Origin: an uncultured Lachnospiraceae bacterium
GTDB lineage: Bacteria > Bacillota > Clostridia > Lachnospirales > Lachnospiraceae
Direction: 5' to 3'
Length of the DNA: 14,805 bases
Assembly (NCBI GenBank): GCA_910588285.1
Contig: CAJUQB010000113.1
Location: forward strand, 1-14,805
The first letter of the stretch is position 1, and each line of letters opens with the position of its first letter. Under the pieces are notes generated by a model that was given only the letters and a program-made list of their open reading frames with translations, ran no database searches and was not told the origin of the DNA. The translations under genes were made by a program, and so were the position numbers. This document shows, piece after piece, positions 1 to 8,100 of this stretch.

Positions 1-1118
1 AACTGCATAATGATAAATTTGATTCAAAAAAAGCTGCCAAAGTCGGCCTGGATGCCTCCCTTAAGACTTCCATTGTCCCGGATGACACAATCATTGACCT
101 GCGCAATCTCGTGCGTGACTACTATTATTTCAAGGATCTTCAGTCCGCCGTCGTGTTGAAGCTTATTGCGGAACTCAAAGTGTCCTTCCCCGCATACCTG
201 AAGGTGTTCAGCAAGGTCACAACGCAGACTTCCTTAAAGCTCCTGGAAGCTTATCCCCTTGCTGCGGACATGCTTGCCGCACCAAAAGACGGGCTTGTGA
301 AAACCATCCGTAGCACGGCACACTTTGGGGAAAAGTATGCCCTTGCCAAGTATGAGGCCATATGCACCGCCGCAAAGGATGCCGCTGTTTTCGGACGTGC
401 ACTTCCAAGCAACGCGCTCCGGATCCGGCTGTATATCAAAACCTACCGGGAATATCAGGAGCATCTGGACAGCATACTCGAAGAACTGCATAAGGCTGTT
501 AATAAGCTGGAAGGAACACCCACCTATGACCGTATCCTCCTTCTCCAGTCCCTCCGGGGCGTTGGCTTCCTCAGCGCGGTTGTCCTGATCGCTGAAATGG
601 GTTCCTTTGACCTGTTTTCCTCCCCAAAGAAGCTTTATGCCTACTTCGGTTTGGATCCTGCCGTAAAGCAGTCCGGCAAGTTCAACGGTGACAAAGTCCA
701 CATGTCCAAGAGAGGTTCCAGCCTTGCCAGGCGTATCCTGCATATGGTGGCGCTCAATAACCTTAAGGTGGATAAAGGGACAAAAACACCAGTAAATCCG
801 GTTATCCACAGCTACTATGCCAACAAATGCAAAAGTAAGAAGAAAAACGTGGCTGTCGGGGCTGTCATGCATAAAATCTGCAACATCATTTTTGCCATGC
901 TCCGGGATAATAAGCCGTTTAAAATCATCACTCCTCAGGAACACTGTGAACAGTATCTGGCAGCACATCCTGGCAAAGCACAAAATGTTGCTTGGCAGGT
1001 TTTCATGAATTTTAAAAATTTCCACATGAGTGGGCTTATTAAAGTTACCCTTTTTTACATCAACTACTTGAAAAAAACTTTTTTAACATTTTTCATTTTA
1101 CCTATTGACATTTCTTAG
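1..1118 (+). mobile_element. IS110-family insertion sequence, left part outside the window
   Basis: The transposase reading frame is already open at the window edge, so only the 3' portion of the element is present. No inverted repeats are visible, which is normal for this family. The right end is not certain. It probably lies near the transposase stop, because the convergent acyltransferase remnant reads into the same bases and takes its last residues from them. In IS110-type elements a non-coding stretch beside the transposase encodes the guide (bridge) RNA; here it would lie on the missing left side. Confidence 0.75.
3..1118 (+). CDS. IS110-family transposase, 5' truncated by window edge
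   Basis: This is the recombinase that moves the insertion sequence by RNA-guided, seekRNA/bridge-type targeting (family knowledge). The visible frame begins with NDKFDSKKAAKVG, which fits the end of the N-terminal RuvC-like DEDD domain (the usual KTDxxDA region). A long helical section follows. The C-terminal Transposase_20 domain is clear: LRGVGFLSAVVLIAEMG, then LYAYFGLDP, QSGKFNGD and SKRGSSLARR. The serine of QSG (codon 672-674) is at the position of the family's catalytic serine. The frame is open to base 3 with no stop, so an internal GTG at 111 is not the true start. About 60-100 N-terminal residues are missing. The stop overlaps the convergent acyltransferase remnant by 17 bp. It may be active if the left part is intact. 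Confidence 0.9.
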   Translation: MHNDKFDSKKAAKVGLDASLKTSIVPDDTIIDLRNLVRDYYYFKDLQSAVVLKLIAELKVSFPAYLKVFSKVTTQTSLKLLEAYPLAADMLAAPKDGLVKTIRSTAHFGEKYALAKYEAICTAAKDAAVFGRALPSNALRIRLYIKTYREYQEHLDSILEELHKAVNKLEGTPTYDRILLLQSLRGVGFLSAVVLIAEMGSFDLFSSPKKLYAYFGLDPAVKQSGKFNGDKVHMSKRGSSLARRILHMVALNNLKVDKGTKTPVNPVIHSYYANKCKSKKKNVAVGAVMHKICNIIFAMLRDNKPFKIITPQEHCEQYLAAHPGKAQNVAWQVFMNFKNFHMSGLIKVTLFYINYLKKTFLTFFILPIDIS

Positions 1119-1894
1119 CTGGACTTAGTAAAAATGCATTCTCTCTGCAAGGAATCAGATCACGCAGATGTTCAAAGGCCATATACGGCGCTATGTGGTT
1201 TGGGGGCACATAAATACAGGATTTCTCATACTCCCAATCCAACGCAGAGTATTCCGCAATGGATTTTTTGATTTCACTCTGAGGCATTTCAAAGTCTGCT
1301 TCTGCTCTGGACAGCACTGGCTTATTTGAAATCATCTCCCAGCGGAGGGACGACATTGTATCTCGTAGGAGCCGAATCGCTTCTGTCTTATCCTTGAAAA
1401 CGTTTCCTGCAATTGGATCGGCAAATTTCACGCGGCACACGTTTTCCGCCCGATTAAAATCTAAAACTACCGGTATAATTTGGGCATTCGCTTGATCGGC
1501 TACCTCAATAATCCCCCACTTCATCGGCAACATAAGCAAATTGGGCGTCAAATTCCAGGTGCCCTCTGGAAACCAGACGATGGATTGATTCATGGACAGG
1601 TATTTCAGTAATTTTCTTTTTGCTTCTGCCGTCTCCATCTTGCTTTTCCTGTCTGCAAATATTGTGCCATTAAGTGTGAAAGTGGTTCCCTGCAAAGATC
1701 ACTGACATCCCTGGCAGCACTTTGGGACAATTGAGTGGCACAATATCATACTTGATTTTTGGCTTGGATAAAATGATCAACAACGGATACAGCCGATCTC
1801 TTACCCATATGACTGCTTTGCTATCTGTCTTTGGCATTTTGTTTGTACCTTTTTCCAGCGCCTTTACAGACTTTGACTTGCCCCTGCTATTCAT
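1102..1894 (-). pseudogene. PlsC-like 1-acylglycerol-phosphate acyltransferase, internally deleted
   Basis: An intact relative would transfer an acyl chain to lysophosphatidate at the membrane. Two reading frames carry the two halves. The upstream half (1894 to about 1670) ends with VIFAGNHFHT and a stop; NH is the start of the HxxxxD catalytic motif. The downstream half, in another frame, resumes at NGTIFADRKSK and continues through FPEGTWN (the FPEGTR-type motif) and IIPVVLDF. Relatives have roughly 45 residues between NH and the DR motif. Here almost none remain, so about 120 bases are lost along with the reading frame and the catalytic aspartate. The ATG at 1894 overlaps the end of the upstream acyltransferase gene, showing an old translationally coupled operon. 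The extreme C-terminus (SPAKKCQ) is encoded by bases shared with the IS110 end, so the natural end may also have been cut by the insertion. Confidence 0.75.
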
Positions 1895-2991
1895 TTTTTA
1901 ACCGCATCCTTCCTATATGGCAAATCATATGCGTTCCCCACCGTAATCTCATAAATACCTCCACTAACAAAAATGTCACTATTACAGAAATACCTATAAT
2001 CAATCCCCCCGAGGCCAGTCCCCCTTTCTTCACATATCTTAAAATGTAGTACCCTACTGCAACAACAATTACCATATGCAGATAATATATCCAAAAGGAT
2101 CGTCTCATAAAAAATCCCCACATTTTACTTGTTCTATTTAAACATGCCTGTCCAAAACCGATTACGGCACATAGAGATATGATACATCCCACCGTCCGAA
2201 CCATATGCATCCACATATAATTCACTGACCATTATTGGTAAATCTTTCATCAAAATAAGTAAATATGCAATAAAGCCGTCTATTACAAACGCCGTTAAAA
2301 CTAAAACTTTCCACTTCTCCCTAGTATGCCTAAAGAAAGCTCTATGATTGAAAAACAGGATCCCCAAAATATACATAAAAAGGAAACGGCCAACCGCTTC
2401 ATCACTTGCTCCATAGGTAACGATATACAGCATAACCGTTATCATGAACGTCCCTTTTACTCCCTCCAAAAACTTTGACGTACAATTTTTATTTAGCATA
2501 TAGCGGATTACAGGATAACAAACCATCGTGATTCCCATTAAATACAGCAAAAACCACAAATGTGCCGGTGTAAACCCTCCGTCGTACCCATAAAACCCAT
2601 CTGTATAGGTTGTAAAAAAATGACGGTATACCTCCTGGGCACTTCCCTGGAAATTGTAGTGACTTCTCAACGTCCAGTATGCCTGAATCGGTATGAGGAG
2701 AAATATCCCGATAATAAACGGCAGAAACAGTTTCTTTATCCTTTCCAGATAGTATTCTTTTATTGTACGTTTCCGCAGGCTATACATAGTAGACACACCT
2801 GCTAAGAAAAACAAAATACTCATTGCCCATATGCTTAAGCTGTTATAGATCAGCGTTGGTGCCAGTGTTTTTGTACCTTCCACATAAAATCCTTCCTTTA
2901 AATGGAACATTTCACATGTATGAGCCAGAAACAAAAGCAGAATTACCGAGGTTCTGACATTATCCATCCAATATAATCTTTCTTTTGCCAT
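1887..2991 (-). pseudogene. Acyltransferase-3 family membrane protein, frameshifted
   Basis: This is a multi-pass membrane acyltransferase of the acyltransferase-3 type, which O-acylates surface glycans or lipids. The N-terminus MAKERLYWMDNVRT is followed by a membrane helix with the conserved His (LFLAHT, residue 24), then LFFLAGVSTMYSLRKR, FLPFIIGIFLLIPI and the HLWFLLYLMGI segment, all typical. After about residue 253 (near base 2225) the first frame runs into unrelated sequence and stops at 2134. The expected continuation is in another frame: NYMWMHMVRTVGCIISL and further membrane helices down to 1887. Joined, the protein is about 365 residues, normal for the family. A one-base insertion or two-base loss near 2220-2230 explains the break. 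A strong AAGGAG site precedes the ATG at 2991. The far C-terminus may hold a second shift, because another frame ends with an ATGA overlap to the next gene. Sequencing error cannot be excluded. Confidence 0.75.
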
Positions 2992-3190
2992 AATCTTTTT
3001 AATTCTCTCCTTAAATATTCTTTTAGGTCGTAATTCCTATCCTCATCCCTGGGCACATATGTATCCGCCAGCCAGCATTTTGTAACAACAATATTTTTTC
3101 ATTTACATATTCTTAAAATTTTATAACTTCACATTTTAGTCATCTTTAGGGTAATTATAAACTCACGATGATGGTATTGTCAAGAAAATA

Positions 3191-3207
3191 TACCTATCTT
3201 TTAGGTA
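3191..3207. promoter_or_regulatory. Inverted repeat upstream of the Xre gene, possible operator
   Basis: TACCT at 3191-3195 is mirrored by AGGTA at 3203-3207, with 7 bases between. It sits 20-36 bases before the start of a small Xre-type regulator and just after a possible -35 (TTGTCA, 3177-3182). Such small regulators often bind their own promoter. The arms are short, so chance is possible. Confidence 0.3.
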
Positions 3208-3226
3208 AAATCACAGGAGGAACACT

Positions 3227-3466
3227 ATGAAAATCTATGATTACAATGGCAAAGCCAATATTGTAGGAGAAAAAATTTATGAATTCCGCAAACAGCAAAA
3301 GCTGTCCCAGGAAGAATTGGCTGCAAAGATGCAGCTCAATAACATCGAAATATCCCAGAAAGGGATTAGCAGAATTGAAAAAAGGGAACGCTTTGTCACA
3401 GACTACGAACTCCTTGTTTTTTCAAAAGTTCTGGATGTCAATATCTATGAATTATTAGAACCATAA
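3227..3466 (+). CDS. Small Xre-family HTH transcriptional regulator
   Basis: This 79-residue protein is essentially one HTH_3 (Cro/CI-type) DNA-binding domain. It contains IVGEKIYEFRKQQKLSQEELAAKM, the recognition-helix region ISQKGISRIEKRERF, and the closing helices with LLVFSKVLDVNIYELL. No partner or sensor domain is present. It is expected to be a cytoplasmic repressor acting on a nearby promoter. An AGGAGG site lies 6-7 bases before the ATG. It is transcribed away from the broken acyltransferase genes and precedes the DUF3990 cassette by about 145 bases. That cassette has its own promoter, so a regulatory link to it is possible but not shown. Which promoter it binds is unknown. Confidence 0.85.
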   Translation: MKIYDYNGKANIVGEKIYEFRKQQKLSQEELAAKMQLNNIEISQKGISRIEKRERFVTDYELLVFSKVLDVNIYELLEP

Positions 3467-3521
3467 ATACTTTCCATTCATATTCCTTCAAAATTCACCG
3501 CCAAAACCTTATTTCGTACAA

Positions 3522-3550
3522 TTGACGCACAGATAATCCTGCGCTATAAT
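3522..3550 (+). promoter_or_regulatory. Sigma-A-type promoter for the DUF3990 cassette
   Basis: TTGACG (3522-3527) and TATAAT (3545-3550) are separated by exactly 17 bases. Transcription would start near 3557, about 55 bases before the ATG at 3612. This is a near-consensus housekeeping promoter and indicates that the three-gene cassette is an independent transcription unit. Confidence 0.75.
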
Positions 3551-3611
3551 GCATTTAACAAGCCAAAATATGAACAGTCATGTTTAAATACGATTGAATT
3601 GGGAGATACTC

Positions 3612-4091
3612 ATGAATTTATATCACGGCAGCAACTTGGAAGTTCGGGAACCCAAAATTATTCCTTCGAAAAGATTATTGGATTTCGCAGTAGGATTTTA
3701 CCTAACCAGTGATTTCGAGCAGGCCAGAAAGTGGGCAATTCGCACAACCAATATCCGAAAAACCGGACAGCCAATGGTTTCTGTTTTTGAAGTTGACAAA
3801 ATTAGCCTCCAGCAATTAAAATTATTAACTTTTGAAACAGCCAACAAAGACTGGCTCAGGTTTGTTGCAGCAAATCGAACGGGAACACCAGCCGATGCAG
3901 AATATGATATAATAATCGGCCCAGTCGCAAATGACCAGGCAATCAGAACTGTTAATAACTATTTAAAGGGATATTTTCCAGAGGACGTGGCCATTCAACT
4001 CCTTCTCCCGCAGAAACTAAAGGATCAATATGCATTTCGTACAGAAGAAGCCCTCGCCCTATTGAAATTTAAGGAGGCACGAGCCGTATGA
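3612..4091 (+). CDS. DUF3990 protein, ADP-ribosyltransferase-like, possible toxin
   Basis: This 159-residue protein begins MNLYHGSNLEV. It shows the DUF3990 signature: YHGS near the N-terminus, a conserved IIPSKRLLDFAVGFYLTSD block followed by FEQARKWA, and EYDIIIGPVAND near residues 101-112. DUF3990 is grouped, as I recall, with the ADP-ribosyltransferase fold; the YHG and GFYLT blocks are where NAD-binding residues sit in that fold. The biochemical activity is inferred. The upstream TTG at 3594 is rejected: the ATG at 3612 has GGGAGA at the right distance (3601-3606). The stop overlaps the next start (ATGA, 4088-4091), showing translational coupling with two small companion genes. The layout, a putative enzyme first with small coupled partners, resembles toxin-antitoxin organisation. 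A non-toxic modifying enzyme remains possible. Confidence 0.8.
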   Translation: MNLYHGSNLEVREPKIIPSKRLLDFAVGFYLTSDFEQARKWAIRTTNIRKTGQPMVSVFEVDKISLQQLKLLTFETANKDWLRFVAANRTGTPADAEYDIIIGPVANDQAIRTVNNYLKGYFPEDVAIQLLLPQKLKDQYAFRTEEALALLKFKEARAV

Positions 4092-4333
4092 AGAAATTAG
4101 AACCTGAAATCATTGATTATTACAATAGTGAAGTCATCCAAATGATTGTCGAAAAATACGGATACAGCCCAATGGAGGCACTTCGGGCATTTATTTTATC
4201 CCAAACACACGAAATGCTGGAAGATGAAGCCTGCGGCTTCACCTCATTCGGAGCTGGTGCAATATTAGAGATCTGGGAAGCCGAGAAGATCACCGGCGAT
4301 CCCAGAAACTCCGTCTATATAAGAGAGGAATAA
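4088..4333 (+). CDS. Small conserved companion of the DUF3990 gene
   Basis: This acidic, mostly helical 81-residue protein has no membrane segment. Recognisable features are IIDYYNSEVIQMIVEKYG, SPMEALRAFILSQTHEML and a C-terminal EIWEAEKITGDPRNSVY. The pattern is familiar as a small hypothetical protein beside DUF3990 genes in gut Clostridia, but I cannot name a characterised function. An AAGGAGG site lies in the end of the preceding gene about 10 bases before the ATG, and the start overlaps the previous stop by four bases, so the two proteins should be made in matched amounts. This favours a role as partner or inhibitor of the DUF3990 protein (inference). Confidence 0.75.
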   Translation: MKKLEPEIIDYYNSEVIQMIVEKYGYSPMEALRAFILSQTHEMLEDEACGFTSFGAGAILEIWEAEKITGDPRNSVYIREE

Positions 4334-4334
4334 T

Positions 4335-4544
4335 ATGTCAGAAGAAATGAAATATTTTATGTATCTGTTAGAATATTACGCTGCATACAAAAATAAGAAA
4401 ACCGGAGACATTTTGCGGGAATGGGATCAGCATGGTATCACACAGACAATTTTTGATAATTATTGGGGATATCATACCGAGCGAATGGAAAATGCCTATA
4501 TGGATATTGACAGCTTACTTGCCACCGGCCATCATGCCTGGTAA
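4335..4544 (+). CDS. DUF3791-type small protein, third gene of the cassette
   Basis: This 69-residue protein has the pattern MKYFMYLLEYYAAYKNKKTGDIL, then WDQHGI and YHTERMENAYMDIDSLL. It matches the usual DUF3791 outline of a Y/E-rich first helix, a central turn, then a YxxxHT block followed by DI. DUF3791 and DUF3990 genes are commonly neighbours. It starts one base after the previous stop, behind an AGAGAGG site, so it belongs to the same operon. It ends only 14 bases from the end of the opposing gene at 4559, and no terminator is visible between them. The function is unknown; a partner of the DUF3990 protein is the simplest idea. Confidence 0.7.
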   Translation: MSEEMKYFMYLLEYYAAYKNKKTGDILREWDQHGITQTIFDNYWGYHTERMENAYMDIDSLLATGHHAW

Positions 4545-4558
4545 GTTTGTTTCTTTGT

Positions 4559-4981
4559 TCAAACCATTCCCACCTTTTCTACGGCAAGCTCTAATTCCAG
4601 ATCATGCAGGCCATGATACGCCTTCTTTAGATAAGACAGCGGGCTCTTCTCTATCAGCTCTGAACTTGGCATGTTATACTTCCATTGATAATACGCATAA
4701 AATTCACCAATCCAGTCCGGCATAAATCCTTTTAAGGAGTTTCCCCTCTTTAATTGGTATTGATCCTTTTTTTGGAAATATTCCCAGAGCTCCGGTACAT
4801 CCATGGTACAGATATATGCCTGGGCTTCATCTATATATTTTCTCGTTGTACTCTTCATGTACCTTTGAATAAAATCCTCCGTATCCATATCCGGATAGGT
4901 AATCGCCACATAATCGAACAGATTTCCCTGGTTCTCTACCACTTCCTCCAAATATGCCTTTGAATAAGCCGGCACTTTCAA
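4559..4981 (-). CDS. Conserved hypothetical protein linked to DUF3990 genes
   Basis: This soluble protein of about 140 residues has no signal peptide or membrane helix. Distinctive blocks are LEEVVENQGNLFDYV, MDTEDFIQRYMKSTTRKYIDEAQAYICTMD, and a C-terminal region with GFMPDWIGEFYAYYQW and LKKAYHGLHDLELELAV. I recognise it as a family found beside DUF3990 genes in Lachnospiraceae-type genomes but know no assigned function. The start is TTG at 4981, chosen because a near-perfect AAGGAGG lies 5 bases upstream and no ATG is available. It begins 8 bases after the end of a DUF3990 remnant, so it was the second gene of a sibling cassette facing the intact one. Its survival after loss of the first gene would fit an antitoxin or immunity role, but this is inference. 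Confidence 0.7.
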   Translation of the reverse strand: MKVPAYSKAYLEEVVENQGNLFDYVAITYPDMDTEDFIQRYMKSTTRKYIDEAQAYICTMDVPELWEYFQKKDQYQLKRGNSLKGFMPDWIGEFYAYYQWKYNMPSSELIEKSPLSYLKKAYHGLHDLELELAVEKVGMV

Positions 4982-4988
4982 TCCCTCC

Positions 4989-5144
4989 TTACAATAAGGT
5001 ACTAAATACCTTTGTGACCTTATTCCTGTCAGAATACTGACTTCCTAATCCACCAAGTGAAAGTTCATGTTTGTCCTGTCCCAGTCCAAATTTAGGAATC
5101 ACCGCCTGGTCTAGGCTTCCATGATATAAAATAATAGTACTCAC
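4989..5144 (-). pseudogene. DUF3990 remnant, internally deleted
   Basis: From a GTG at 5144 the frame reads STIILYHGSLDQAVIPKFG, matching the start of DUF3990 proteins (compare LYHGSNLEVREPKIIP in the intact copy at 3612). It then passes directly into LSLGGLGSQYSDRNKV and stops at 4989 after about 51 residues, where a full protein has about 160. The GFYLT core and everything after it are missing, so the enzyme cannot be functional. It lies 13 bases behind the SNF2 gene and 8 bases before the companion gene. The larger open frame from 5180 only adds residues that overlap the SNF2 end and is not the natural start. Confidence 0.7.
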
Positions 5145-5157
5145 CTCTATTTCTTCT

Positions 5158-8100
5158 CTACCGCTCCTCCAACATCTCAATCAATTCCTCCCTGCTCAGG
5201 GCCGCATCCGCCACGCCCCTGCCCTCGATCACATCCTCAGACAGCTTGGCCTTCTTCTCCTGCAGCTTGATAATCTTCTCCTCAATGGTATCCTTGGCCA
5301 CCAGCTTCATCACATTCACCACCTGCTTCTGTCCAATCCGGTGGGTACGGTCCGTGGCCTGGTTCTGAGCCGCCACGTTCCACCAGGGATCATAGTGAAT
5401 CACCATATCAGCCGCCGTCAGGTTCAGGCCCGTGCCGCCGGCCTTTAGAGAAATCAAAAACACGGGAATATCTCCGCTCTGGAACTGCTCCACCATCTGC
5501 TGACGCTGGCTCTTGTTATTCTTCCCAGACAGATAGAGATAGGAGATCTTCCTCTGCTCCAGCTGCTTTCCAATGAGCTCCAGCATCTGGGTAAACTGAG
5601 AGAACAGCAGGATCTTATGCTCCCCTTCAATGGCGTTGGCAAGAATCTCCATGCAGGTATCCAGCTTGCCGCTGCCCTCGATATAATTCTCGTACATCAG
5701 CTCCGGCGCACAGCAGAGCTGCCGCAGCTTGGTGAGCTCCGCCAGGTACTTAATGCTTTCCCTCTTGAATTCCTCCTCGGACTGCCCTGCCAGCTCCACC
5801 TGGAGCCGCTTTACATGGGCATCATAGAGCCGCTTCTGCTCCGGCTTCATCTGGGTATACACAACCTCCTCCAGCTTGTCCGGCAGATCCTTCAGCACAT
5901 CCTGCTTCCTCCGGCGCAGAATGAAGGGCTGGATCATCCGATGAAGCCGCTCTAAGGCAATCTCATCTGAGGACTGCACCACCGGCAGCTCAATCTCCTC
6001 CTTGAATCTTGGGTACTCGTACAGATAGCCTGGCATCACATAATCAAAAATACTCCACAAGTCTCCCAGCCGGTTCTCAATGGGCGTGCCTGTCAGGGCA
6101 AAATGCACCCCGGCCCGGACAGCCTTCACTGCCTTTGCTGCCTGGGTTCCCGCATTTTTGATATATTGAGCCTCATCAATAATCATATAGTCAAAGGTGT
6201 GCTCCTTGTACTCCTCAATGTCCCTTTTCAGCAAATCATAGGAAGTGATCACCAGGTTGGCAGAGGCGCCCTCTGCCAGCTCATTCTTCCTGGATTCCCC
6301 GCTGCCGGCAATCACAGCCACGGAGAGATCCGGTGCAAACCGGTTCGCCTCACTGGCCCAGTTGTAAACCAGGGAAGCAGGGCATACAATCAGCGCATGC
6401 TTCTTCTCCCGCAGCAGAAAAGCAAGCATCTGCACGGTTTTGCCAAGGCCCATGTCGTCCGCCAGAATGCCCCCAAAGCCCCAGCCTGCCAGGGTGCACA
6501 GCCAGCGGTAGCCATCCTTCTGATAGCCCCGCAGCTTTGCGTTCAGCTTCTCCGGAACCTCATAGTCGCTGTCCGCATATTCCCGCATATTGCGGATCAG
6601 CTGCCGGAAGGAGGTACTGCGCTTGATCTCCACCTCCCCGGAATGATTCTTCAGCACGGAATCAATATAGCTGGTACGGTATTTGGGGATCGACAGACGG
6701 CCCTCTGACAGCTCCTCCCTGGACAGGTTCAGCCCCTGGGACAGCTCCGAGAGAATGGCCATCCCATTATCCTCAATGCGGACAAAATCGCCGTTTTTCA
6801 TGCGATAATACTTCTTGCGCCGCCGGTAGGCAGAGAGGATATCGTACACCTCATTCAAGTCCATATCCGGCACCTCCACATCCAGCTCCAGCAGCTCCCC
6901 GCTTAGGGAAACCCCGATATTCATGGCAGGACTGGTCAGGATCCGCACACCCCTTAGCTTCTCGTCCACAAACAGCTGGGCATGGTTCTTCAGCTCCTCC
7001 ATCCCCTCATTGATCAGGCGGTAGACCTCCTCGTCCTCCCTGCAGCAGTACCATACGGATTTCCCCCAGATCTCCACAGTAAAATAGCGGTTCATCACCT
7101 GGCGCATATTGCTCTCAGCCTCTGCATCCCGGTAATCGCTGCCAAGATTCATATCCTCCAGCAGGTTGAAGCTCTCCGTACCGTAGCGGGCCTCACATTT
7201 GGCCAGAATCGTCTCATTGTCCTCCTCTGCCAGACTTAGGTACACCGAAAATTCCGCCTCTCTTGGCATGTACTCCTCAAAGGAAACCCCCTTGTTGTCC
7301 AGCTCAATATAGGGCGTAATCTTAGGCAGCACATTCCCGCAGAAGGCCTGGTAATCCGAGCGGTTCAGGTACAGGGCTTCATTCTTCCCGTACCGCACCT
7401 CTGCGTCTGCCTTCAGCGTCTCAATCAGCGGCCATACCTGGCGGTAAAAATCCTCGCTGCACCGGTAGATCTTATCCTCTGCCACAGCAAAATAGTGGCG
7501 GTTGCCTTTGATATAGGAAGACTCCCTCATGGACAAAAAAGCCCCCTTGTCGGCCTGGGGCGTCACCGTAAGCGTCAGCCTGGGATTCTCGTCCACCACA
7601 CGCCTTTTTACGCCGTCCAGCGTAATTTCCCGATCCATGCACATGTTCAGGATCTGCTCCATCCCATAGCTTCGCAGCAAAATACATCGGTACTCGCCCC
7701 CGTAGGTATAGGCATGCAGATCTGCCTGTCCGGTGGTTCCCTTGACAATCTCCCCCATCACGTCAATCCAGGCAAGGGCCTCCTCCGTAAATGCAGACCT
7801 GTCATGGACAAAGGTCAGGTTCTTGCCGTAGGACACCTCATTTCCATGCTCCACGTCATAGATCAGCTTGGGGATATTTTTCAGAACATACATCCGGGCC
7901 GCACCGATCTTGAACTCGATCTCATACCCCCGGTAGGAGCTGGCAAGCCGGGGCTCCAGCTTCACCTCATGGTAGAAGCCGCCGAAGAGGTAGCCCCGGT
8001 CCTGCCTGGCATATTTCTCCATCATGTCCCGCAGAGCCTCTGTCGTCTTGGTCTGCATGGGCAGCTTCACGGCCGGGAGAGCCCCTTTTTTGTTCTTGCT

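Noticed and set aside
234..1025. 263-codon open frame on the minus strand
   Set aside because: It is antisense to the clear IS110 transposase and has no recognisable motif or ribosome binding site.
3594..3611. TTG start for the DUF3990 protein
   Set aside because: The ATG at 3612 has a better-placed ribosome binding site and gives the usual family start MNLYHGS.
4432..4725. 97-codon plus frame
   Set aside because: It overlaps the DUF3791-like gene and then runs antisense to the conserved gene at 4559; no ribosome binding site.
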